A stretch of DNA of 64,000 bases, taken from the NCBI GenBank assembly GCA_017510525.1, contig JAFWNC010000012.1, forward strand, positions 1 to 64,000. The letters are read 5' to 3'. The stretch is from Clostridia bacterium (GTDB lineage: Bacteria > Bacillota > Clostridia > TANB77 > CAG-508). The notes under the pieces were generated by a model. The model had not been told where the DNA came from and ran no database searches. It saw nothing but the letters and a program-made list of their open reading frames with translations. The position numbers and the translations under genes are program-made. This document shows positions 56,243 through 63,589 of the stretch, piece after piece. How positions within the stretch are numbered: the stretch's first letter is position 1; every line of letters starts with the position of its first letter.

Positions 56243-56737
56243 ATGGATAGAGAAAAAAGAGATTTGTATGATAAAGATGGGAATATTACTGGATTGACTT
56301 ATTATAAGGGCGATAAGATTCCAAAAGGATATTATCCTATGGTTGTTATTATTGCTATTGAAAATAGTGATGGAAAGTTTTTGATGCAAAAAAGAGTTGA
56401 ATCAAAGGGTGGAGATTATGGTGTTACTGGTGGACATCCTAAGAGTGGAGAAAGTCCTTATCAGGGAATAATTACAGAGGTTAAGGAAGAGCTTGGTCTT
56501 GATATAAGCGATAGAAATATTATTGAGTTTGGTTCTGGGTGTGATGGGAAAGATTGTTATAAATTGTATTATGTGAGAATGGATATCGATATTTCTAAGC
56601 TTAAGATTCAATTAGAAGAGTTATCTGAGGTTAGGTGGTTTAGTATTGAAGAACTACAGGAGATGGCTGATAATGAAATTTTGAATAAGGATCAAGTTGA
56701 GTTTTTCGAGAAGTGTAGGAATTTTGTCGGAAAATAA
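56243..56737 (+). CDS. Nudix hydrolase, IDI-like type
   Basis: A 164-residue Nudix protein. The Nudix box starts at G-H-P-K-S-G-E and continues TEVKEELGLDI; the usual R of R-E-U-x-E-E is Thr, while the metal-binding Glu residues are kept. The opening KRDLYDKDGNITGLTYYKGD resembles the YfcD/IDI-like group. Substrate unknown; hydrolysis of a nucleoside diphosphate derivative is the family rule. Co-transcribed with the GNAT gene. Confidence 0.84.
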   Translation: MDREKRDLYDKDGNITGLTYYKGDKIPKGYYPMVVIIAIENSDGKFLMQKRVESKGGDYGVTGGHPKSGESPYQGIITEVKEELGLDISDRNIIEFGSGCDGKDCYKLYYVRMDIDISKLKIQLEELSEVRWFSIEELQEMADNEILNKDQVEFFEKCRNFVGK

Positions 56738-56789
56738 GGATTAAGAAAATTGTTAAAAAAAAATAAAAGAAAGTGTGGAGGTAGTAAAT

Positions 56790-57257
56790 ATGAGTAAAGT
56801 TTTAGTTAGTTATTTTTCAGCAAGTGGAGTAACTAAAAGAGTTGCAGAGAAAATTGCAAACGCTGTATATGGAGATTTGTTTGAGATTGAGCCAGTTGAA
56901 AAATATACAGCTGAGGATCTAGACTGGACTAATAAACAAAGCAGAAGCTCAATTGAAATGAATGATAAGTCTTTTAGACCACCTGTAAAAAGCAAAGCCA
57001 CGAACATTGGTGAATATGATACAGTTGTAATTGGATTTCCAGTTTGGTGGTATACAGCACCTACGATTATTAATACTTTCATAGAAGAGAATAACCTTTC
57101 AGGAAAGAAGGTTTATGTTTTTGTAACTAGCGGTAGTTCAGGCTCAGAAGGTAGTTTTAGAGATTTAAAAAATACTTATTCTGAAATTAATTTTGTTAGT
57201 AGTAAGAGATTTAAAGGAAATGAATCTGAAGATGAGTATAGAGATTGGGTGAAGTAG
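56790..57257 (+). CDS. Flavodoxin-like protein
   Basis: A 155-residue flavodoxin-fold protein: VLVSYFSASGVTKRVAEKI is the FMN phosphate loop (S-x-S/T-x-x-T-x-x-V), with VVIGFPVWWYTAPTIINTF and VTSGSSGSEGSF forming the flavin ring loops. It belongs to the flavodoxin_4 group, often an NADPH-independent flavin reductase or quinone-type protein. ATG 56790 is chosen over a GTG at 56775 for GGAGG 8 bases upstream. Confidence 0.86.
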   Translation: MSKVLVSYFSASGVTKRVAEKIANAVYGDLFEIEPVEKYTAEDLDWTNKQSRSSIEMNDKSFRPPVKSKATNIGEYDTVVIGFPVWWYTAPTIINTFIEENNLSGKKVYVFVTSGSSGSEGSFRDLKNTYSEINFVSSKRFKGNESEDEYRDWVK

Positions 57258-57289
57258 GAATGAGGCGTGTCAAAATTTTCTATTTACCT

Positions 57290-57318
57290 ATTGTTTTACT
57301 TGGAAAATGGTGTTATAA
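57290..57318 (+). promoter_or_regulatory. Promoter and leader of the 100-aa gene
   Basis: -35 TTGTTT (57290-57295) and -10 TATAAT (57313-57318), 17 bases apart. The short leader holds two small stems (GAACC / GGTTC and GCC / GGC) before AGGAGG. Confidence 0.6.
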
Positions 57319-57386
57319 TATTACGGTAACTTTTAAATAGAACCCAATGTGGTTCAAGGACGCCAGTAAATGGCAGGAGGCAAAAG

Positions 57387-57689
57387 ATGAATGACAACAA
57401 AGAAGTTATTGAAAAATTGGAAAAGCTGGAACAGCAGGTAAAAGAGCTTATTGCAGAAAACTCTGCATTAAAAGAAGAGAATCAAGCTCTTAAAAAATTC
57501 ATTCCTATTATAGAGTTGGATTTTACTCAAAAAACAGGAAATAGCCTCGTAGCAGCTAGAATCAAAACTGTAGGAGACATTCTTAAGAGAAGCGGAAAGA
57601 TTTATAAAATCCGCAATATTGGCTCAACAGGAGCTAAAGAGATTGCAGAAAGAATGGCCAATCTCGGATTTACCGATTTTACAGTTTAA
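57387..57689 (+). CDS. Coiled-coil protein with RpoA-CTD-like C-terminus
   Basis: A 100-residue protein. Residues 5-45 are a coiled coil (EKLEKLEQQVKELIAENSAL and following heptads). Residues about 55-100 (SLVAARIKTVGDILKRSGKI, then KIRNIGSTGAKEIAERMANL) resemble the helix-hairpin-helix C-terminal domain of RNA polymerase alpha. It could bind DNA or RNA polymerase as a dimer; this is inference. AGGAGG lies 8 bases before ATG 57387. Its codon use is slightly GC-richer than neighbours, like the gene at 55298. Confidence 0.72.
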   Translation: MNDNKEVIEKLEKLEQQVKELIAENSALKEENQALKKFIPIIELDFTQKTGNSLVAARIKTVGDILKRSGKIYKIRNIGSTGAKEIAERMANLGFTDFTV

Positions 57690-57698
57690 TACAATTTT

Positions 57699-57731
57699 AC
57701 ACCCTACTTATTTTTTAGTAGGGTGTTTTTA
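57699..57731 (+). terminator. Terminator after the 100-aa gene
   Basis: ACACCCTACT (57699-57708) pairs with AGTAGGGTGT (57717-57726), followed by TTTTT. Confidence 0.9.
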
Positions 57732-57825
57732 TTAAGAATTATGTCAATGTCAAACTTCCCCGTCCCCACTGACACCCACTGACATGGGAATAAGTCAAGT
57801 AGGTGATATATTTGAGTAGACTAAG

Positions 57826-57871
57826 GGACGACCATAGATTAATGGACGACCATAGATTAATGGACGACCAT
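57826..57871. repeat. Tandem 18-bp repeat, 2.6 copies
   Basis: Unit GGACGACCATAGATTAAT starts at 57826 and 57844, with a partial third at 57862. The surrounding 57732-57979 has no gene; it also holds fragments of the CGTCCCCACTG family. Confidence 0.9.
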
Positions 57872-57979
57872 GAAAAGTCTAAGACAAAAATTCATGCTAT
57901 TGACAAATCATGATATAATATTTTTAAAAGAATATAAAATCCAGCCTTAAATATTTATAACTACTAGGGGGTGACGCAA

Positions 57980-58429
57980 ATGGTACTTATAACTATAGGG
58001 GTTATTCTTTATTATTTTGTTGTTATTTTGTATTTAAGAAAAAAGTCAGGTCGGGAATTTTTTATTGTTACTTCATTATTAATACTAGATGTATTAATTG
58101 GCTGTTTTTGCCCTTTAAGCGGATATGAAGATTATAAATTAGTAGATAAAGAGTATTTAAAATCTTTTACTGAGGATAATCATCAGGATGAAGCGGAAAA
58201 GAAAGTATATGTAATTAGCCTTGATGACAAGGAGTATAAGTACAAAACAAGTGGCAAAGAATCTGAAGTAAAAACTGTAAAGGGAAATGTTGCTGTTGAG
58301 ATAAGTAACGAATATATTCATCCAATGAAATGTACATATGTACGAAATGGAAAGTTTTCAATATGGACATTTGGAGGAATTAAACAAACCAAAACAGTTT
58401 TCTATCTTCCCAATGATGATTTAAGTTAA
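57980..58429 (+). CDS. Small membrane protein of unknown function
   Basis: A 149-residue protein with two N-terminal membrane helices (about 1-20 and 30-46) and an extracytoplasmic beta-rich region (about 55-149) with no recognised motif. ATG 57980 has GGGGG 8 bases before it and is preferred to an upstream GTG. It has its own terminator. Nothing nearby suggests a function. Confidence 0.62.
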   Translation: MVLITIGVILYYFVVILYLRKKSGREFFIVTSLLILDVLIGCFCPLSGYEDYKLVDKEYLKSFTEDNHQDEAEKKVYVISLDDKEYKYKTSGKESEVKTVKGNVAVEISNEYIHPMKCTYVRNGKFSIWTFGGIKQTKTVFYLPNDDLS

Positions 58430-58445
58430 ATAAAAAGGCTGGTAG

Positions 58446-58473
58446 AGAGATGATTTAATTCATCTCTTTTTTT
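58446..58473 (+). terminator. Terminator after the small membrane protein gene
   Basis: AGAGATGA (58446-58453) pairs with TCATCTCT (58460-58467), then T's. Confidence 0.85.
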
Positions 58474-58576
58474 ATATATGAAATAATTATTATTTAATAT
58501 TCATTTAACATTGTTAAATTAAAATCACTTCATAACCTGAAGGAAGGTTAAATTTTATAAAGGAGAGGTGATTTTT

Positions 58577-58993
58577 ATGAAATCTAAAATAATTACAAAG
58601 GTGGGAATCTTTGTAATTATAGCTTTAGCTGTTTTAGTTAGTTTTATTCCTAACAAGGTTAATGCTGCTCAAACATCTGAAAATGATGGAACGGAGGTTG
58701 TAGAGAAAAATGATAGCTCTTCAAAAAAAGTAAAGAAATCAAAATCTGAAAATTTGACTGATGATGAGAAGGAGGCTTTAAAAGCCGAAAGAAGAGCAAA
58801 ATATGAAAATATGACAGATGAGGAAAAAGAAGCATTAAAAGAAAAAAGAGAAGCAAAAAAAGCAAAGAAAAAAGCTGAGTTTGAGAATTTAACAGACGAA
58901 GAAAAAGAAGCTTTAAAATCAGAAAGAAAAGCTAAAAAATCAGGTCAAAAAGTTAGAAAAAATAATAGTGAAGTAAAAAGTGAAAATGAATAA
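58577..58993 (+). CDS. Small secreted repeat protein, DUF2680-like
   Basis: A 138-residue exported protein. A signal peptide (about 1-31, ending NKVNA) is followed by a highly charged Lys/Glu/Ser region with three copies of the motif EN-L/M-TDDEKEALK and a basic spacer (about 55, 77 and 103). DUF2680-type proteins share this L-T-D-E-E-K motif. The mature protein should be helical and disordered in parts. RBS AAGGAGAGG precedes ATG 58577. No function is known. Confidence 0.7.
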   Translation: MKSKIITKVGIFVIIALAVLVSFIPNKVNAAQTSENDGTEVVEKNDSSSKKVKKSKSENLTDDEKEALKAERRAKYENMTDEEKEALKEKREAKKAKKKAEFENLTDEEKEALKSERKAKKSGQKVRKNNSEVKSENE

Positions 58994-59008
58994 GTTAGAT
59001 TTTTAAAC

Positions 59009-59041
59009 AAAAGCACCCTATAGTAATCTTAGGGTGCTTTT
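59009..59041 (+). terminator. Terminator after the secreted repeat protein gene
   Basis: AAAAGCACCCTA (59009-59020) and TAGGGTGCTTTT (59030-59041), 9-base loop. Confidence 0.92.
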
Positions 59042-59092
59042 GAATTTTTATATAAAAGAAAAAAATTCAACCTTTTTTGAAGGTGTTCCTAA

Positions 59093-59218
59093 AAATACGA
59101 AGGATTTGCAACAGCAGTTCCACATTATTACGGACTGAAACCAAGTCAGCAGGTTGTATTCCAGTTCTCTTATGATTATATCGAATATGTAATTAAAAAG
59201 GGGTACTTAAATTTTTGA
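59093..59218 (+). pseudogene. C-terminal gene remnant
   Basis: An open frame of 41 codons after an in-frame stop, without start or RBS. Its protein YEGFATAVPHYYGLKPSQQV continues VFQFSYDYIEYVIKKGYL, which reads like the C-terminus of a real protein rather than random sequence. I cannot name the family. The surrounding 59042-59530 holds no intact gene. Confidence 0.4.
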
Positions 59219-59344
59219 GTGCTCCTTTTTAGTGTGTGCAATTTTCTCCGTCTCCATTGCACATAGAATATTTATTTTGTTTTACTAGTATTATAATAAT
59301 AAACGTGATATAATTTGGTTAATTAGATTAACAATAAATTAAAA

Positions 59345-59393
59345 ATAACAGGAATGTATTTATGGGTAAAGAAAAAAGAAATTTGTATTATGG
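59345..59393 (+). pseudogene. Remnant of the GNAT/Nudix junction
   Basis: ITGMYLWVKKK matches the GNAT C-terminus (ITGMYLWIKK, end 56229), and RNLYYGSS runs on like the Nudix start (RDLYDKDG). About 35 bases between two similar TATGG-type segments are missing compared with 56197-56280. It is a decayed duplicate of that region. Confidence 0.55.
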
Positions 59394-59530
59394 AAGTTCA
59401 TTAAATTATCTTTAACCCTATTGTGCGTAGAGCTTGAGCATTCACTGCTTATGAAATAGTTTTAAAAGAAGACCTGTTTTTGGAGAGTGAAAAACATCCC
59501 TAAAACATATTGATTATGGAGGAAAAAACT

Positions 59531-60460
59531 ATGAGTAAATATGATAAAATAGTTGATAATATTAAAATTGATGATCTTTCTTTAATTGGAAGAGGGGCGA
59601 ATGGATCTGTTTATCAGCTAGATGAAGATAAAATTATAAAAGTATATAATGATAGTTCTTTAGAGAGAATAAAAAGGGAAAAAGATGCTGCTAGAAAAGC
59701 TCTAATTCATGGTATTCCTACTGCTATTTCTTACAATATAGCTAAAATTGGTGATAAATATGGAATTATTTATGAATGCGTTAATTCGCAAACATTAGGT
59801 CAATATCTCGATAAAAATCCAGATAAGATTGATGATGCTGCTAAGCAAATGGCTAATCTTCTAAAAAAATTACACAGTACAGAATTTGAGCCAGGAGTTT
59901 TACCAGATGCAAGAGATAATTTAAATGTATGGGCTGATATTGCTGAAAAAAGTGGATATTATTCTGATGAAGTAATTTCAAAGATGAGAGATTTAATTTA
60001 TAGTATCCATCCTCGTAATACATTTATTCATGGAGATTTTCATCCAGGAAATATAATGGTAACGAACGGAGAAATGCTATTGATTGATATGACTGATTCA
60101 TCAGTTGGGGATCCAATTGTTGATCTTATGGGGGCTTATCAAATAATGAAATTAGTTTCTCAAAGAGAAGGAGGAGGAAAGCGTTATACAGGAATGTCGA
60201 ATGAGAATCTTAATCTTTTATGGGATAAATTTATTGGTGAATATACAGGGATTACTGATAAAGATCAAATGATAGGATTTGAGAGAAAATTGAAATTTTA
60301 TTCATTAATTAGATCTCTTCCAGGAGTGACATTTTCGGATCTTGTTCCTAAAGATAAACTTCCTTTTATAACAGGAGAGGTTTCACAAGCATTTCTTACT
60401 GGATATGAATTGTTTACAAAAGATAGAAATTCTAAAGAGGCAGAAGCTGAAGAAAAATAA
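59531..60460 (+). CDS. APH/choline kinase-like phosphotransferase
   Basis: A 309-residue kinase-fold protein. The nucleotide loop is LIGRGANGSVYQLDEDKIIK (about 19-38), with the Lys in IIKVYND. The catalytic loop HGDFHPGNIM (about 168) and metal-binding LIDMTDS (about 185) follow. It matches the TIGR02172-like small-molecule kinase group rather than resistance enzymes. ATG 59531 is chosen because GGAGG lies 8 bases upstream; two earlier ATG/TTG codons lack this spacing. Substrate unknown. Confidence 0.85.
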   Translation: MSKYDKIVDNIKIDDLSLIGRGANGSVYQLDEDKIIKVYNDSSLERIKREKDAARKALIHGIPTAISYNIAKIGDKYGIIYECVNSQTLGQYLDKNPDKIDDAAKQMANLLKKLHSTEFEPGVLPDARDNLNVWADIAEKSGYYSDEVISKMRDLIYSIHPRNTFIHGDFHPGNIMVTNGEMLLIDMTDSSVGDPIVDLMGAYQIMKLVSQREGGGKRYTGMSNENLNLLWDKFIGEYTGITDKDQMIGFERKLKFYSLIRSLPGVTFSDLVPKDKLPFITGEVSQAFLTGYELFTKDRNSKEAEAEEK

Positions 60461-60468
60461 AAAGATAA

Positions 60469-60597
60469 AAATTTTTCAACAGAGGAGAGAGTCAAGCTGA
60501 TGTTGAAAATAGAGGAAAAGAGTTTTTTGATAAAGTTATAGAAAAACATTTATTTTATAATCCAATAAATATATCATACATAGTAGGAGATTTGTAA
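60469..60597 (+). pseudogene. C-terminal gene remnant
   Basis: A 43-codon frame following a stop, with no start: NRGESQADVENRGKEFFDKV then IEKHLFYNPINISYIVGDL. A stop lies one base before the next gene's ATG. It looks like the tail of a lost gene; I do not recognise it. Confidence 0.35.
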
Positions 60598-61317
60598 ATG
60601 GAGAAAAGCGATAAGTTAAAATATTTATTACCAATTCGTTCAATTTTGTTTATTCTTATATTTGTGATAGGTTCAATTATTACAAATCAAAAAATAAGTG
60701 ATATTAGTAATTGGTGGAGCATTGTTGCTACAGTTATAAATATAGTAACAATAGTGATTTTAGTAATAATAACTAGGAAAATGAAAAGTAGTTATTGGAA
60801 ACTTATTAATTACGAAAAGGGTAAAACAAAGATTAAGCAAGCTGTTGCAATGTCTATTATTGTTTTATTAGTCGGAACCTCAGGAATGTATTTAGCAGGA
60901 TTTATATGTTATGGAGTTATTCCATATTCACCTCCAATGATGATTGCGCCTATACCGATGATTTTGGCAATTATCAATACTATTATTTTACCTTTAACAG
61001 TGCCATTTGCAGAAGATGGATTGTATTTAGGGTGTGGTGTTAATCAAATAAAAAACAAGTATTTAGCAATATTTGTACCTGCGTTTTTCTACGCAATTCA
61101 ACATAGTTTTATTCCATTATTATTAGACGGTAAGTTTATAATTTATAGATTTTTATCTTTTTTACCATTGACAATAATTTTATGTTGGCACTATCATAAA
61201 AATAAAAATCCATTACCAATTATGATAGGACATGCTTTAATTGAAGTTGCAAGTGTTGTGATGATATTAGTTACATCGATAAGTCCTGAGATATATCAAA
61301 TGATGTTAAGTATGTAG
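60598..61317 (+). CDS. CPBP family membrane protein
   Basis: A 239-residue protein with seven or eight membrane helices and the CPBP (CAAX protease/bacteriocin-processing) layout. Motif 1, normally E-E-x-x-x-R, reads AEDGLYLG, so the second Glu is Asp and the Arg is missing. Motif 2, F-x-x-x-H, is FYAIQHSF. Motif 3 is MIGHALIE. The changed motif 1 suggests lost or altered peptidase activity. A TAGGAGAT RBS lies before ATG 60598. A terminator follows. Confidence 0.75.
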   Translation: MEKSDKLKYLLPIRSILFILIFVIGSIITNQKISDISNWWSIVATVINIVTIVILVIITRKMKSSYWKLINYEKGKTKIKQAVAMSIIVLLVGTSGMYLAGFICYGVIPYSPPMMIAPIPMILAIINTIILPLTVPFAEDGLYLGCGVNQIKNKYLAIFVPAFFYAIQHSFIPLLLDGKFIIYRFLSFLPLTIILCWHYHKNKNPLPIMIGHALIEVASVVMILVTSISPEIYQMMLSM

Positions 61318-61342
61318 AAATGTAAGTTATAGGGCACATTCA

Positions 61343-61399
61343 ACTATTCGTTGATATGAAAAATACCCCACTCAACGAATAGTATGTGTATTTTTTTTA
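61343..61399 (+). terminator. Terminator after the CPBP gene
   Basis: Perfect 12-base arms ACTATTCGTTGA (61343-61354) and TCAACGAATAGT (61372-61383), then TATGTGTATTTTTTTT. It lies upstream of the HTH gene and could also be an operator. Confidence 0.82.
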
Positions 61400-61437
61400 G
61401 ATAATGATTTACACTGAAATCAAAGGAGGTAAAAGAT

Positions 61438-62049
61438 ATGGATCAGATTAAGATTGGAAAATTTATAGCTGAATGTAGAAAGAAAAATAACTTAACACAA
61501 ATGCAACTTGCCGAGAAGTTAAATATTACGGATAGAGCTATATCTAAATGGGAAAACGGAAAAGGAATGCCTGATTCAGGAATTATGTTAGATTTATGTA
61601 ATGAACTTAAAATAAGTGTAAATGAATTACTAAGTGGGGAGGTAATTAAGATGGATGTTTATAATGAGAAATTAGAACAAAATTTAATTGATATGGTAAA
61701 ACAAAAAGAAGAATCAGATAGAAAGATGTTAAGATTAGAAATAGTAGTAGGATATATTTCATCAATCACATTTTTAGTTTTGATTTTTGTAGCTTCGTTT
61801 GTTGAAATGCAAAATTGGATTAGAATTTTATTAATTGCTTTTGGACTAATGACATTTGCTGTTGGGATGTATAATTGTATAAGAATTGAGCAAATAGCAG
61901 GATATTATGAATGTCAAAAATGTCATCATAAATATATTCCAACATATTCAAGTGTATTATGGGCTATGCACATAAATAGAACGAGATATATGAAATGTCC
62001 TAAATGTAATCAAAGAAGTTGGCAGAGAAAAGTGATTAGTAAGGGGTAG
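61438..62049 (+). CDS. XRE family membrane regulator with zinc ribbon
   Basis: A 203-residue protein. An HTH_3 domain (about 5-60: IGKFIAECRKKNNLTQMQLA, EKLNITDRAISKWENGKGMP) is followed by two membrane helices (about 100-118 and 126-145) and a zinc ribbon (C-x-x-C: YYECQKCHHKY and MKCPKCNQRS). This is a common Firmicute membrane-bound regulator. AAAGGAGG precedes ATG 61438. It lies immediately left of the attachment site, outside the island. Confidence 0.87.
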   Translation: MDQIKIGKFIAECRKKNNLTQMQLAEKLNITDRAISKWENGKGMPDSGIMLDLCNELKISVNELLSGEVIKMDVYNEKLEQNLIDMVKQKEESDRKMLRLEIVVGYISSITFLVLIFVASFVEMQNWIRILLIAFGLMTFAVGMYNCIRIEQIAGYYECQKCHHKYIPTYSSVLWAMHINRTRYMKCPKCNQRSWQRKVISKG

Positions 62050-62072
62050 GGTGTCATTAAAAACGGATTTTT

Positions 62073-62117
62073 CTCATAACCCGAAGGTCGTAAGTTCGAG
62101 TCTTACCCCCGCAACCA
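62073..62117 (+). other. Attachment site: 3' part of initiator tRNA-fMet
   Basis: The 45 bases begin with the CTCATAA anticodon loop, then CCCGAAGG, T-arm GTAAG-TTCGAGT-CTTAC, acceptor CCCCGCA, A and CCA. This is the 3' part of an initiator tRNA-fMet. The 5' half, including the left anticodon stem GGG, is missing. Such a fragment is the signature left when an element integrates in a tRNA 3' end. The full tRNA should lie at the other end of the element. Confidence 0.82.
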
Positions 62118-62122
62118 GATTT

Positions 62123-62153
62123 ATCAAGGGATTCAAAGTTCCTTGATTTTTTT
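62123..62153 (+). terminator. tRNA-type terminator next to the attachment site
   Basis: ATCAAGG (62123-62129) pairs with CCTTGAT (62141-62147), then seven T's. Confidence 0.88.
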
Positions 62154-62161
62154 ATTTGCCT

Positions 62162-62186
62162 AAAAAGTGGCGAAAAAGTGGCGAAA
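62162..62186. repeat. Tandem AAAAAGTGGCGAAA repeats
   Basis: Two overlapping copies with 11-base spacing. Tandem repeats of this kind often lie next to tyrosine-integrase attachment sites as arm-binding sites; that role is inference. Confidence 0.65.
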
Positions 62187-62253
62187 GTTTTTGAGATTGA
62201 TAAATTTTTTATAATATGATATACTATACCATATTATTAGGGAGGAAAATAAA

Positions 62254-62988
62254 ATGAAGGATAATATATGTTTAAAGTATCAATATACAATATTTGGAGA
62301 TTTTTCTGATATTGCTCCAGAAAAATCAGAAATAATAATTAGATTAATGAAATTATTTCCAAATGAAAATTTTATTCCAGCAAGTTTTCAAGAGTTATCT
62401 ATGGATCAAATACCACCAAGAATCGATAATAGAATATCATTAACTAATTCTGATGGACTATGCATAAATATTGGGAAAAATAGAGTGGATGTTGAAATAA
62501 ACTACCTAGAAGATGGTAAATATTGTGCTATGGATATAAATGAAATTACTAAAAAAGCCCAAAAATTGATTAGTGAATTAATGGGCGAATTTGGAAAGAC
62601 TTGTAATAGGCTTGCTGTAAATATAATTAAATTAATGAACGAAGAAAAAAGCAATATAATAATAGATAAATTTAAAGATACTAAAAACATATTTGACTAC
62701 TACGAGTCAAATGAACCATTTGAGTGGAACGAAAGGTTCGTATCAAAAATAGACTCAGAGAAAATTGGAGAACCAATTAATGTTATTACAAGTGTTTCAA
62801 AGTCAAATGGAATATTAACTACACCAAAAAACACGATACAAATTGATGGGATAATGTTACAATTTGATATTAATACACTACCAACAAATGTTAATTATAG
62901 ATTTTCTAAGGATATAATAGGTGACTTTTTTGAAGATGCAATTAAGGAAGAAGAAAAAATAGAAAAAGAAATTGATAAAAGGAATTAG
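62254..62988 (+). CDS. Unknown island protein, first of three
   Basis: A 244-residue protein with alternating beta strands and helices and no clear motif. Its general layout (short N-terminal beta segment, DVEINYLEDGKYCAMDINEI, helices, then beta) faintly recalls the TIGR04255 family, but the link is weak. No signal or membrane segment. RBS GGGAGG precedes ATG 62254, and a TATAAT-like box lies at 62211. The next gene starts 5 bases after its stop, so they form one operon, within the integrated element. Confidence 0.55.
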   Translation: MKDNICLKYQYTIFGDFSDIAPEKSEIIIRLMKLFPNENFIPASFQELSMDQIPPRIDNRISLTNSDGLCINIGKNRVDVEINYLEDGKYCAMDINEITKKAQKLISELMGEFGKTCNRLAVNIIKLMNEEKSNIIIDKFKDTKNIFDYYESNEPFEWNERFVSKIDSEKIGEPINVITSVSKSNGILTTPKNTIQIDGIMLQFDINTLPTNVNYRFSKDIIGDFFEDAIKEEEKIEKEIDKRN

Positions 62989-62992
62989 TATT

Positions 62993-63589
62993 ATGTTAAA
63001 AGAAAAAGAATATACTATAAATATGAAAGTATTTAATAGTATTAATATCACAAGTGATATTGAAACTGAGAAAATTGATAATAAAATTGAAACAATTATA
63101 TTTGATGAAAATTTTATTAAAGAGTTAAAAATAAATCAAGATATATTTTATAATAATGATTTAATAAAGAAACAGGCTATTCAAAAAAACAGAATTTTAA
63201 ATTTAATAAAAGAATCTGAAAATGAATGGGGCTGTATTTCTGAATTTGAAGAATTTTTAATAAATAATAAAAGTGATAAATTTTTAATTAATATGATAAA
63301 TGAAATTTTTATTGATAATATACACGATGAGGATGTTATCGTGAAAATTTTACATGCTTTTTCAAAGCTAAATTATAAAGATACTTATCCAAATGCACAG
63401 ACAATGTGTTTAGCTGCAATATCAATAAATAATACTGAGATTAAAGAAGCTGCAATTGAAGTGTTTGAATCATGGAGGAATAGTGAGGCACTAAAGTTAT
63501 TACAAATAATTGATATAAAAGAAATATGGTTAAAAAAATATTGTGAAGAAATAATCAACGAAATAAAAGAGGAATTAGGAAATGTGTAG
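62993..63589 (+). CDS. Unknown helical island protein, second of three
   Basis: A 198-residue protein. The first 50 residues are beta-rich, the rest helical with a HEAT-like rhythm (VIVKILHAFSKLNYKDTYPN, AAISINNTEIKEAAIEVFES, LKLLQIIDIKEIWLKKYCEE). ATG 62993 is chosen for AAAGGA upstream. It overlaps the next gene by 8 bases. No family recognised. Confidence 0.55.
   Translation: MLKEKEYTINMKVFNSINITSDIETEKIDNKIETIIFDENFIKELKINQDIFYNNDLIKKQAIQKNRILNLIKESENEWGCISEFEEFLINNKSDKFLINMINEIFIDNIHDEDVIVKILHAFSKLNYKDTYPNAQTMCLAAISINNTEIKEAAIEVFESWRNSEALKLLQIIDIKEIWLKKYCEEIINEIKEELGNV

Noticed and set aside
59531..60460. Aminoglycoside resistance gene
   Set aside because: The kinase fold is shared, but the sequence resembles the general small-molecule kinase group and has no resistance context.
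62073..62117. Functional tRNA gene
   Set aside because: The 5' half, D-arm and left anticodon stem are missing, so it cannot fold as a tRNA.
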